Below are positions 1-18,399 of a stretch of 64,000 nucleotides of DNA, one piece after another. Source of the stretch: Ciona savignyi. Its lineage: Eukaryota; Chordata; Ascidiacea; Phlebobranchia; Cionidae. Positions within the stretch are counted from its first letter, which is position 1; each line of letters opens with the position of its first letter. The DNA is taken from NCBI GenBank assembly GCA_000149265.1, contig CH003064.1, positions 488,250 to 552,249 of the forward strand. The letters are read 5' to 3'. The notes beneath the pieces are model-generated. The model saw only the letters and a list, made by a program, of their open reading frames with translations, had not been told where the DNA came from and searched no databases. The position numbers were made by a program, and so were the translations under genes.

Positions 1-799
1 TACTACTTTGCATGGATGTCTTCCACGCAGCCACCACATACAACCAGCAGCCGCGTCGCAATACAGCTGCAGGTAGACTTGAGTACACAACTATGACCTG
101 TATAACACGGAACCATTATCTGCTCGTTCATTCAGACGAGATCGCTCTATCATCCTTGTCCTTTCCCGCCACGTGACATCACGAAATCGCATTGTTACGC
201 AACATTGGGTATATCATGCGGAGAAATGAGCTCAATTTGAGAGTCAGCGGGAGCGTTTTGTTTCCCATTTAATCCCGGCAAGATAGCATGGAGGGTTCAT
301 GCAGTCAATTTGTTGCTCTGTGGCCGCCAGATCCACCAACAGTGAAACGCGGTCAATTTACGCGACGCTTTCTAATCGAGCCACCCCTGAATGACTCCTG
401 ATGTTATGTAAATACGAGAAGCGAGCACAATTGTAAATAACCGCTTAAACACCGCCCCCATAAAGTTTTAATTGCCGTCCATACAAAAGTACGGCGTCTT
501 CCGCTGACCTAATCCACTCTAATCACCAGCGAGGGAAGGTGGTCGCTTTCTAATCGAACTCGAGCAGAACTTTCGCAGTATTTACCTCGAAACCAACCAT
601 CTAAACTACTGGACACAGAATGGTAATAATAGTCGTTTATTACACGCTTTCGTTACCGTTGATTTGGGATGAAACGCCCAACCGGTTTCACAGTCATACC
701 TTGCGTATGTGACCGACACTACATTCCGCAAGTTGTTTCACCCTCCCACGTCATCGCATCGGAATGTAAAACGAACCGGCGGAATCCGGTTCAACGTCA
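1..799. other. Intergenic, no gene recognised
   Basis: I read both strands and found no recognisable exon, RNA gene or transposon protein here. The stretch lies downstream of the CBS gene on its strand. Short open frames are present but look random. Confidence 0.5.
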
Positions 800-1024
800 T
801 GAAGCATCAACCAATAGCTCACAGGTGGTGGGTTCGAAACCAGAAACTGGAGTGTTGTCCCTGAACAAACCATTTAGAAGATATCGCCCAAAACCCCATG
901 AATTAATCAGTTTTACCAAAATTAAAGAACGTTTAAATTATACAGAACACATTATTATAGCCCCAATAATGGGCGTGAGGTAATCTGATAATTACCCGTG
1001 TGATAACTTCCCTTACGTTTCCCC
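800..1024 (+). repeat. Degraded tRNA-derived SINE copy
   Basis: A B-box-like GGTTCGAAACC motif near 831 is followed by the same body seen in better copies at 43.1 and 14.8 kb: a 'aattaatcagttttaccaaa' block, a 'cagaacacattattatagc' block and a 'gggcgtgaggtaatctgat' block. The 5' half is diverged. It lies just beyond the 3' end of CBS. Confidence 0.7.
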
Positions 1025-1267
1025 ATTTAGTGTATGAAAGAGAAGATAAACTCAATAGAAACGGCGACTAGAGTTGCAGTTGCGAAACTCATTTAAATTT
1101 TTTTACGGGGCTTAGTCTTGAAGCCATACTGGATTCGTTATTAGAGGTTTTTATATTCAATTTGTTGAATGTTTCATTCTTGTTCACCATTTGGCCACGT
1201 GACTTCTACGAAACAATTCATCAGGTACATGCTCAGTAGCGACACCACGCGGTTGTCACACGATAAC

Positions 1268-1273
1268 TTTATT
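1268..1273 (-). promoter_or_regulatory. Poly(A) signal of CBS
   Basis: A canonical AATAAA reads on the minus strand about 100 bases after the CBS stop codon. No other candidate was noticed nearer the stop. The cleavage site is not determined. Confidence 0.7.
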
Positions 1274-1375
1274 TACAAAACACGTGGAATATATTTTAGT
1301 GTGCTAGTGGCAAGCTAAGATAATATGCATATTACGATTACTGGCAATCTGCTATAACTCCTGGAATGTAATCTT

Positions 1376-8714
<7,339 letters not shown>

Positions 8715-10324
8715 CTAAGCTTTTATAGTTAGCACTGTGTAATACAAGCACAATATATACTTACAACATTTGAAACAGGACAACCTTTGCTCATTTTGCA
8801 ACAGCACCGGGTACAATTATAAATGCTACTTACTTAACCTGAAATAACAAGTTCATTGAGAGAAAGAAATAACCACTTACATTTCCGACAACCTGTAGTT
8901 TTAAGAGGGGTTTTAAAAAGGAATAACACCGGTGTTTGTATAACTACAATACCATGTTTAAAACAAACGTAAACGTTGTTTCAAACTGAACTAATTCGCA
9001 AATCTAAATCAGTCGGAATTACACAATAAATATACACAGCAAGAAACAAGACAGAAAAACTAATAAGACTACAATACAGGAGTCTTATTGACTTGTGCGG
9101 TTATTTGCTTACTTTTTGTATAAATCTTTCTTATAAAATATTATTATATAGCATTGAAAGTACTTTGCTGGGATGTTTTAAAATATAAGGTGAAGTACTT
9201 CTGTAACAAAGACAAATTATGTTTTTTTTCTGCATGTTGACAGGGAAATATTAGAATATTTATTAATCAATGGCACTCTAACTAGGCACTGATCATAACA
9301 TTGTATTAATTGCAATGTGCAGGTTAAACAAAGGATGGTTGGAAAACATTATCTACATCTTGTGCAAATCAGAAATATATATAGCTCCTGAAGGGGGGCA
9401 TGCACTTGCAGAAAATTAAAATATGTTTATGTTTTATCACTTTTAGAACTAACAGTCCCAAGGACACAATCGATCACGTCAATAGCTGGTTTTGATTTTA
9501 ACAACTGTTTGGCTAAAAGACGATGCTTAAGTGGCAAGTGAGCAATACACCTGGTTGTGGGTCAACCACTTAACAGATTGCCTCATTTGTATTTGAATAA
9601 ATCCATCAAAACATTGATCACACTACGATTATCCCGCAACACAACTAAGAGTATGGTTACTGTGTTATATTTAGTGCTAGTGACTTGCCATATAGTATTA
9701 TTAACATGCTCAATTTATGCTAAGCAAAATCACCAAGCTAAACGCGCAGCGTAAGGTAGAAGACACTACTAAGCAGGTATTTCTGTGCTACAGGCTGAGA
9801 AAAAACAATTTTAAACGAACGATTTATATATAAACGTAAACAGCTAACGACGTGTATCCATAATCATGAAATATCGGTGCTGCTAAATTGAATATATTGT
9901 ATTTGATTATAATAATTTCTTTTGATTTACATGTTCTATATCCCTAATTGTTAAATAGCCCTACACAGTTTTGTAAACGCTATATATCTACATAGCTTAT
10001 AAAATCGTGACTTATATCCAGCAACGTGAAATCTTAACTACACTCCTATTCTGATTGGTTGACATTATAGGCACGGCCACGTTTTTCCTCGGCCGACCGC
10101 TCAACCAACAGAGCAAACGTGATAAGACTCGATTAACTGGTGAATGGTTAATATGCGTAGTTTGACTAAGAACAATTCGTCAAATGGCATTATTCGCGCG
10201 CAAATAAAAAAGACATCGGCGGATGTTTTATAAAAAAACACATAAATGATGTCAGTGTTGTGTTATGGCTGTGGAAACGAAAACGTTACAAGGCCCGCCT
10301 AGTTTTTTCAGCAACAGATGTAGA
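8715..10324. other. Upstream region of CBS
   Basis: The missing first CBS exon and promoter should lie here or beyond, but no ATG exon could be assigned. A CCAATCAG box on the minus strand at 10051-10058 is the only promoter-like element noticed. It is weak evidence. No transposon protein was recognised. Confidence 0.4.
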
Positions 10325-10400
10325 CATTACATGAACTCAGTGTAATAATGGGTTCTACCAAATTGAAGGAACGTGTAAATAATACACAACACACTGTCTT
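10325..10400 (+). repeat. SINE fragment
   Basis: Short piece of the SINE body: 'gaactcagtgtaataatggg', 'ttctaccaaattgaaggaac' and 'atacacaacacactgt'. Both ends are truncated. Confidence 0.75.
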
Positions 10401-11092
10401 ATATCGGAATATAAAACACTTTGTGGATAATATTGGTACGAAACATACGAAACATTCTCTCATAATGGCGTTTGCATTTTGTTATCTTGTTTCTTACAAG
10501 CAACCAAGTTGTTCATAATCATCCCATGATAGTCAGACTTCTCGCTCTTGGTCACGCTTGAGCAAAACTTCGTTCTCATTTGTTTCTACCTATGTTGATG
10601 TCGCGCCGGTTCTTCTGTATGCACTTTTATCGATTTCATTTACAATATTTTTGCACAAAGCATTTTGAATTAGCTGTAGTTAGTTTAATAAAACACATAA
10701 GTGCAATAATCCTATTTTTAATCATTATTTTGGGCGAGACTTAAAAGATCTCTTTGTCGGTCATGACTATATTTTTTTAAACCGCAAACACGACGACTGG
10801 GGCTTTTCTGTAAATACATAAACTGGCTAACAGGAATGAAATGGCCTGTTATTGAGCAGAACTTGGGTAGAGTACATTGAATATGGTGGAGTCTTTAATT
10901 CTAAGGATGTTTTCAGAGTTTTCACCCTGTATATCACACAAACGGCATAGCCCACCAGCAATGACAATTTGATATGGACTGGTGCAGGGTCGGCAACATA
11001 TTGTACTTGTTGAGTCATTTTAAGTTTTAATATATTCCAAAAAATAAAAATCACTTGGAGCTCAAAACTAATAATATTAACACTGTGTAAGA

Positions 11093-12638
11093 CAAGGATT
11101 TCCAACCTTTTATTGTAATGGGCCGCATTGTCACTTAAAATAATTTAATGGGCCGCAGAACCTATTAAATTTCAATAAAAATGACATGGTTCGAATTAAT
11201 GGTTTTGAAATGATTTGCGAAATGCGCGGATAAGAAGCGCGCGAAAAAAAATTTGGTTATGATAAATTGCCTTAAACGACCAGAAAGATATCTATTTCAT
11301 AAAGCAGACAGTACCGTTATTTAGTAGTACAGTAATGATAAATTGCAATAAACGAAAATTTAAAAGAGGTGTGTCGCATCTGGCCAATCATAAATAAAGG
11401 AATCGAGGTATATTAACGCATAATGGCGATTATTGCCTTGTGATATAGCAATGCTTATTATACGCCAATAATGCGAAGTAAAGCCAAGGTAAATAAATAA
11501 AGTTATGTTGTGGGCTCGCGGTTTTTAAAAGCTGATTGCTTGTAGTTGGCTGAGCTTGTTTAGCCGGCTGCCTTACGGTCTCTGGCGAGCTGCGCAGCGG
11601 AAAGTCTATCACTGTTGATTCACTTTCCACAGATCGCCTACAAATAATTATTGTAGCCACGATTTGTAAATTCTAGATCTCAAACTCGCAGTCTAACTTT
11701 TGCTTCACTTTAGTTATATTCTGCGTATCATTCGATATACGGTTTATTTGCGCCTCAAGTTACTTGGTACGTCATTCAGCATGACGCCAATTGTATAGTC
11801 TAAGGTACGTTATACAGCATGACGCAAGTTATCTCAAGTACGTTATTGTAGGTTAATTTAGTAGGTTTTAATAAATGCTATTCAAATTTCTAGAATATAT
11901 AGGGAATTTACAAGGTGCGAGAAGTTTACGTGCGAGACGTTTCACATCTGCACGTTTGACTTACTGTGGGGAATTAGGTGGGAAAACTATGTTAACGATT
12001 TAAGTAGAGAAAATACAAAGGCCCGTACAAGGTGATAATTACGTAACGGGTAATAATATGTGAGAGTCGGAAAACTTCAAATGCACAAAATAAACGACGT
12101 AAACACACAAAATATTTAGGACATAAAATAAAACAAATATAGATTATATACGAAATGCTACAATGTTGAAGGCAAACGATGTTTGTTATATTAACGTGTT
12201 GAGGATTTATTATTAAAAGTGCGCGAAATCAGTACCGGTAATTTATATTTTCGCGATTTTGTTAAATTTTGTAATTCGCGAACTTTAGAAAACGGTTCGC
12301 GAATAGCGATTCGCGATCCCTTAATTCCAACCCTGAATGGGTACATAAAGAAACAATTAAAATCCATTAATTTCATCATTGAAAAAATGAACAAATAACA
12401 CACATATAGAAAGAAACAAAAACTTATTTCTGCAATACAAAGTCAATGAGATAAGTGTTTGTCGTCAGTCTGTTTCTTTCTGCAGTTTTGATGTTTACTG
12501 CGTCCCTAAAAGCTGACTGATACATTTGAATTAGGCCAAGATTTAAAGTTCAAAATACTACTTGGAGTAAAAATGACTAGCGGGCCGCACATAAAATCTC
12601 AGGTGAGCCGCAGTGCGGCCGCAGGTTGGACATCCCTG
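11093..12638. mobile_element. hAT-like element with perfect TSD
   Basis: Ends are CAAGGATTTCCAACC at 11093 and GGTTGGACATCCCTG ending at 12638, inverted repeats of the hAT type. The flanks carry the same 8-mer GTGTAAGA at 11085-11092 and 12639-12646. Subterminal GGGCCGCA motifs occur at both ends. No transposase reading frame was recognised in the 1.55 kb, so it is probably non-autonomous. Confidence 0.85.
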
Positions 12639-12658
12639 GTGTAAGATAAAACCGCAAG

Positions 12659-12775
12659 TACGGTCGTGTGGCCAAATGGTTAACGCGACCGATACATATA
12701 CCGACTCTTATACACAAAAACGGTCCTAGTGACGAGCCCATTATGGGTTCGAAACTTGGCACGGTTTTAAAGAAA
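12659..12775 (+). mobile_element. tRNA-like retroposon, copy 1
   Basis: A 117-base insert carries a tRNA A-box-like TGGCCAAATGGTTAACGCG and a B box GGGTTCGAAAC, then an A-rich 3' end. It is flanked by a perfect 16-bp duplication at 12643-12658 and 12776-12791. The layout is that of a serine/leucine-class tRNA-derived SINE. The inserted site overlaps the hAT target duplication next to it. Confidence 0.88.
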
Positions 12776-13129
12776 AAGATAAAACCGCAAGCAAGTGTTC
12801 TTATGTTTGTTTCACTTATGCATGATTATTAAACATTAAGTTAATAAGAGCCACATCCGAAGGATGAAAGAGCTGCAGGTTGCCGACCCCTGGAATAGTG
12901 GAAAACACCCGTAAAATAAATCCTTCTTACATCAAGCTGTGTTATATGCTTTATAAGAGAAATGTGTTACTAACATTTTGTAGATTTAAAGCGAGGCAAT
13001 TCGTAAGATTTATTTATCGAGTGTTCAATTCATTCAATACTTCAATGTCAAGAAGTTCGCACTACCTTAATCTGTCCACCTTCTGGTAAAATCAAACGAC
13101 TACGCCGACGGAAAGATGTTTATTTACAT

Positions 13130-13292
13130 TCAAAGAAAACAAGGCGGGCCAGATGTGGAAAAATGAAGTTCTGGGTGGGCCGGATTATTACATGAATAGT
13201 ATATTCACTATCTTAATTACAGAGTATGGTTAGATACAGTCTACTGGCCGGTCAAAATCCCTTCACGGGCCTTGGGTTGCCCATGCCAGTCT
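13130..13292. mobile_element. Isolated hAT-like terminus
   Basis: Contains repeated 'gggcc' patches and ends 'gggttgcccatgccag', resembling the inverse of hAT ends such as CTGGCATGGGCAACCC. No matching left end was found, so this is a partial remnant. Confidence 0.4.
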
Positions 13293-13318
13293 AACTGCTA
13301 GTCTAACTGAGTCTAAAG

Positions 13319-13639
13319 TAGTGGTTCTTAACCAGGGGTAAATTTACCCCTTGGGGGTAAATTTTACCGACTGAAGGGGTAAATTTACTAAATTATAAGC
13401 TAAAGAAAACTTCAATTTTGCATATTGAAAAAGTAGGAGTTTTGCACTGGATTTTATTTCAAATATATGACTTCAGTTTATCACTACGCAAGTGTGCTAA
13501 CATTTTTATTTCAGCAGCGTAAGTATGTTCCATTTTTACTGTTTACTAGATAATATAGGGCCACCAAGAAGATGAGGGTAAATTATCCTTTTTTTATTCG
13601 GAAAGGGGTAAACGAGACAAAAAAGGTTAAAAACCCATG
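13319..13639. mobile_element. hAT MITE
   Basis: A 321-bp element with ends TAGTGGTTCTTAACC and (inverse) CATGGGTTTTTAACC. The flanks GTCTAAAG (13311-13318) and GTCTCAAG (13640-13647) match at seven of eight bases. Internal GGGGTAAATTTAC motifs repeat near both ends. There is no coding capacity. Confidence 0.85.
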
Positions 13640-13647
13640 GTCTCAAG

Positions 13648-14777
13648 TATTTGAAGAAACATGTGCACATACATCGGTAATGACTGCGTCATTTGTTTGA
13701 ATCTTTAGTCCTTTTTATTTAGCAATAAGGCTGTAACGGAACGGTGTCTTTGGTGTGCACGGGTTGATCTCTTTCAAGTAAAACATTTATTAAATAATAA
13801 TTCTGTCAAGTAAGAAATATTATTTGTTTAACTCACACGTTGTTAAGTGCTGGGTCACTCTTTTCTACTTTCTGTTATTTTTTTTTCAATTCTCTATTAA
13901 ACTAAAAAAATGTTTTTTTATGTCAAGTTTAACGGATGCTTGTTTTCTTCGATGTTATACATGTGTCGACGTAGCTTAAATTGAAATCACTACGTCATTT
14001 GTTTACATTTGAGGAGTAATATTATATATGAGAATCGTAACAATGCCATTGTTATCGTGGGTTGCGCAATATCCCCGTCATGTAATATTTTTAAGGTTTT
14101 TAAAGTCGCTGATAGTAATATTTTCGGCTAGTAATTTAACTTGTACAATGTGTTTTAATATTATTTTTTATAATGAATAAAAGTAAAGTTCACAAGCTAA
14201 AAAGTATACTGTATAATAATCTTTAAACATTTTTTTGGGTAATAATGTAACGTAAAAGTGGACTACAACTTAAAGCTGCAAATGCGTTTTGTTTCTGCTG
14301 GAATTGTGCGTTCTTGCAACTAAAAGTCCTGTTGTGCTACGTGTGGTGTTGTAGGCGCCGCGAAAAGACGTAAAATTGCTATTCATCGCCACTTTTCGCT
14401 GATTGCAATGAAATTCCTGGTATTTGCTTGTACGCTACGAAACGCACGTTGATTGTTCCACGTGTTTTCTTTACTTTAAGTGCTTGACCTCTAAGTTTGT
14501 TTCAGTTGCAAGAACGTTGGTTTTGTTTTAGAGTTAAAATTAAATTTAAAGCTATGTTCTTCCTAAGTATTTAAACTTAAATATTTTTTGTCTTTCTCAA
14601 GATATTTAAGAATTTGTTTATAAATTCTGAATCGTTGGATTGATCCAAAGTTCGGTAAGAATGTGTTTTTATAATGTTTATTTATCATTGTGTGCAAATA
14701 GTAATGTGACTAAATAGAAACTTAGATATATCATTGCCACACGCTTCTATAAACTTGAAATCTAACAATTGTCAGTT
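13648..14777. other. Intergenic, nothing recognised
   Basis: AT-rich, with no supported exon, RNA gene or transposon end on either strand. Confidence 0.4.
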
Positions 14778-15040
14778 TCTCAGCTTGGTGGATCAGTGCG
14801 TCGCCTTTTAGCCGAAGGGTTGTAGATTCGAAACGGTTCACTAGCTAGTCGATTGTGTCTTTGGGCAAGGCACTTTACGGACATTGCCAGAACCCAGTGA
14901 ATTAATGGGTTCTACCAAATTGAAGGAACGTGTCCATCATATACAACACATTGCAATAGCTCCTGTAACCCGACAGCGGACGCGAGGTGATCTGACGATC
15001 GCACGTGTGTTAACCACCTTGTTTTCCCATATCTTAAGAC
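14778..15040 (+). repeat. Full-length tRNA-derived SINE
   Basis: Has the tRNA head ('tggatcagtgcgtcgccttt', B-box-like 'gtagattcgaaac') and the complete body through 'gatctgacgatcgcacgtgt' and 'gttttcccat'. It directly abuts the truncated end of the MULE-like gene on the opposite strand. Confidence 0.88.
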
Positions 15041-15069
15041 TTCATTAACTGTAGGTAAAAGTTTCTTTT

Positions 15070-17150
15070 TTATTGGCCTTTATCATTGAATTGACTCCAA
15101 TAGCGCAACGAATACCAGGTGGAACGGCTATCGGGTAAATAGATATTATATTGGTCCGTTTTACACGATTCCGATGGTAAACTGTCATATATATTAATTG
15201 TACTGCTATCTGTGGCAAATTTGTTGGAGACGGTAACCCAATAATCTCCATGAATGTTCATGATTTGAACAAATTTGTTTCGAGGTGTAAAAGTAAGAGA
15301 TTTAAAACGGTTTGGATAAGCCAAACAGCTTTGCAACCCATCAATATCTGGAAAATGCTGCAGAGCTGTTTTGTTAACAGCAAAAATAGGTTCCATTTTC
15401 CTGGCGCTGCGTCTTTGCTGTAGCCGCGTGGGGGCGCATTCCTCCTCATACAAATGATCCAAAACGAGAGAAGAACTTTTTTAAGTATAGTCTTGTGGCC
15501 AAATGATTAACGCGACCGATACATATACCGACTACTATAAAACGGTCCTAGTGACGAGCCCATCGTGGAATCGAAGCTTGGCTCGGTAATAAAAAAGAAC
15601 TTTTTTTACTCTAATTACTTTGACCACATAAAGATTTAGTGGAAGGTTGAAGGTATTTTCCTATCGTAATTTTCGTTTTGATCTTTACCCCATCGCTCTT
15701 GGTCCTCTTGCTCGGGTTGAGAGTTGGTTTGTTTTCTTTTTCTCGGTAATTTAAACCCGTCCTGAAATTCACGTATTAAGTCGTTGTGTTCGTCGTGGTA
15801 TATTTTTGCAAACTCCCCTAAACCTTTAAACCGTCTACCGTGACAACGTGTGCGTTTTAATTCCTGCCGACTTTTTTCCATTATCCCCTGTGTTCGATTG
15901 TCTCGTGTTAAATTTTGTTCGTTTAGATTTGCCAATTCAATGAACTGTCTGCAGTTGGCCTGTCGTAAGAGCTGTCCATAACGAAAGTTTAGGCATCCAA
16001 TTTGCAATAAATTGGCTATTAATTCTAGGCAGTAAAATGGGTTTGTACCGCTTACGTCTAATAATTCAGCCTCATTTCGGGCTTGAAATATAACATTGGA
16101 GAAATATTTTGTAAATTGATTAGAATTTGTAAATTCGGGGATTGAATCGTCTGGTTCATCATCGTCGTTTTAACCAAAATAAGATAAATGATAACTATGT
16201 GTCTGTTATATTCGATGTTGTGTTTGCACACATAAATCACAAATAAAGTTTTGCTAGAGTTTTACCAACAACACCGATTTTCTGCCTAACGAAACCTGTT
16301 CATGAAATTACATATTGAAGCTATGTTATGTTGCTCTCAACAGCCAATGTACATTTTCCTTTTATTGGGTGGTTTTGTAGGCATAGTACGGAAGTTTACC
16401 CTTCTCTGAAGTAATTATGCTACCGGTAGCATCGATATATACTATATCAGTTTGACTGCGATCGTGGAAAATTCTCATCGTTTCGTCAGACCACAACATT
16501 ATCGCTGGAGGTGTGGAAGAAATCACCTGAAAGGTTTGACTATTTAAGTTTCGAGCGCAAACCTTCCTCAATACACTTTTGTTGGAGCGCCGTCACGATT
16601 TCCAGACTCGAGACATTTGCTGGTAATCGCCGTAAATTAATAAGATAAACTGCCCTAGTATTTACATTGGCAAGTTCCTTGCGCATTTCCTGTCGACGTT
16701 GTCCCTTCAAGTTTGAGGACCGGACCTCAAGTTTACCGTGTTGTAGCAACCCAGTGTAAGTCACGTGAAACTCTTTTTTCATTTCGCTGTACAAATTAAT
16801 TTCTATCTTTATGTCACGTGTTTTAAATTTGCAAACACCTTTACAATTAAACACTCGACTACTCGTACGCTTTTCGTTCCAATGGTGGGAGATATTTTTA
16901 AACTTCGTCGAAAAATGTCACCCCAATTTTTCGATTTCACACTTCCAATCATTTTCATTCAACGTAAATACAGAAGACCTTACCAATGGTGGGGATATGC
17001 GCCATAATTCACATTCTTCCATCTTGTCGTCGATATCACTTACCTCACTTGAACTCAGTGTTCGGGGCTCTGTGACGCTAATGAATTCGAACTCGACATA
17101 CGATAACCCTATTACTTTTATTTGTTTTGTTTTTATCCCGATCGTTTAAG
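15070..17150 (-). pseudogene. MULE-like transposase with Ulp1-like tail, broken
   Basis: Pieces in one direction look like one large transposon protein. 16854-16540 carries a long basic segment (LKGQRRQEMRKELANVNTRA). After a frameshift, 16550-16362 reads PPAIMLWSDETMRIFHDRS then VYIDATGSII, the first catalytic Asp context of MULE-type transposases. Next, 16170-15636 has NPFYCLELIANLL and a basic C-terminal stretch. After a 112-base insert comes 15462-15070 with FVQIMNIHGDYWVTVSN and INIYDSL, resembling transposon-linked Ulp1-type cysteine proteases. In that family the residue before Trp is usually the catalytic His. Here it is Tyr, and the sequence stops before the catalytic Cys, so the protease part is dead. 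The family assignment is from memory of motifs and is moderate. Confidence 0.6.
15483..15594 (+). mobile_element. tRNA-like retroposon, copy 2
   Basis: The same tRNA-like element as at 12659, starting near 'gtcttgtggccaaatgatta' and ending in an A-rich tail. It is flanked by a perfect 12-bp duplication AAGAACTTTTTT (15471-15482 and 15595-15606). It splits the MULE-like gene, so it is younger than that gene. Confidence 0.9.
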
Positions 17151-18399
17151 AAATCCATGTGGAAGAATGTAAATTCATTTCATCTTTATACTTTTGATAT
17201 AAATATCTTTCTCCTTTAATTTTGGAGAGGTTTCGTTTGCACAGCTTGTCTGACAGAAGTTCCTAACTATGAATGGACAAACTATCAAAATGCTCCATCG
17301 AATGAATTGACTGTAAAACCGATTCCGAATCACGTTGTCTAATTTTAGCTCGACCGCCCCAATACAAGGTCGCTTTCCGACTGTTTGGCCTCGATCCAAA
17401 CTCGATCGCGCTCGTTGCACCCACCTTCGGAATAACTGGCGAAAACTTTATAAATGTCCATCTGGATACATCCCTAAATGACGAGTTTATTCAGAAGTTT
17501 CGTGCATATAGCCCCCCGCGGATATTGTATATAATCTATATATCAATTTGAAGGACAGCACATCATGATGGCTGGATAACTGTCCTTTGGGATATGAAAA
17601 GGGTCTTTTATAGGGATTCGTAATGAAGAAAATATACAACACGTGATTTCTTAAAAACGAACAATAGATGTTGATCGGACGTGGATTCGAATGCAACACC
17701 CTGGTGTCGTCTCGTTGTAAATGGGGTAAATGGGCGATGTCGGCCGCCATGTTGTCACGTTGTTCTGGGGTTAGTTGCTGAGAATCTTTGGTCCCCAGTC
17801 CCCCATCCAAGTTCAATTTATTCATCTCGGTAACCCAATGTTATCGTGAAAATAGGATAGGATGTTCACGTTATCCTCTTGAATGAGAAAACCAAGGGAT
17901 TAACAGTGTTTTTAAGTAAAAAATTACCCAAAGCTACAAGAGGAGTTTTATTTTATTATTGTGTGTGTTCTGTTAAACGGGGTCTTCAGAGTGTAACATC
18001 TCTTTGTAACATGTTACATTAGCACATATGTTGGTTCAAAATCTAATAACGCACTACAAATTTTATGTCTGCTTTATTATCGACCATCAAGAAAGAAAGT
18101 TTGTAAAATGTCTTTATGTTAATCCGTTAAAACAAGCTTTTAAAGAATTGTTGTCGATTTTCAAGATCGTGTTTAATCCCTATGATATCTTAAACTCGTT
18201 CACTTTTTCTCCTTGAGCGTGATTATCTGGTTCAACAATGCTGGGATTGATATTTCAGGTCTCTTGTGGTCGTGGATTATTTCCTTTTTTATCTGCTGTG
18301 TAGTTTAAAAAAGTCTTTTTTGACCTGCAATTGCAAAGGTCACCATGATGTTTTTTTTTGCCTAAACCTCTTTTAATTTTTATTTTGGCTGGGCTAAAA
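17151..18399. other. Intergenic, nothing assigned
   Basis: Several minus-strand open frames (17175-17420, 17487-17825) might be the diverged 5' part of the MULE-like element. They carry no motif I recognise. Confidence 0.35.

Larger units (their letters stand above)
10985..12892. mobile_element. Outer hAT-like element (diverged)
   Basis: The left end CAGGGTCGGCAAC at 10985 is inverted as GTTGCCGACCCCTG ending at 12892. The flanking 8-mers GACTGGTG and GAATAGTG agree at six of eight bases, as expected for an old 8-bp target duplication. It contains a second hAT element and a tRNA-like retroposon. No intact transposase was recognised. Confidence 0.6.

Noticed and set aside
12659..15594. tRNA genes
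   Set aside because: The A/B-box sequences lie in retroposons with TSDs and A-rich tails and do not form complete cloverleaves by eye.
17487..17825. 112-codon minus frame upstream of the MULE-like blocks
   Set aside because: Might be the N-terminus of that element but has no motif to support it.
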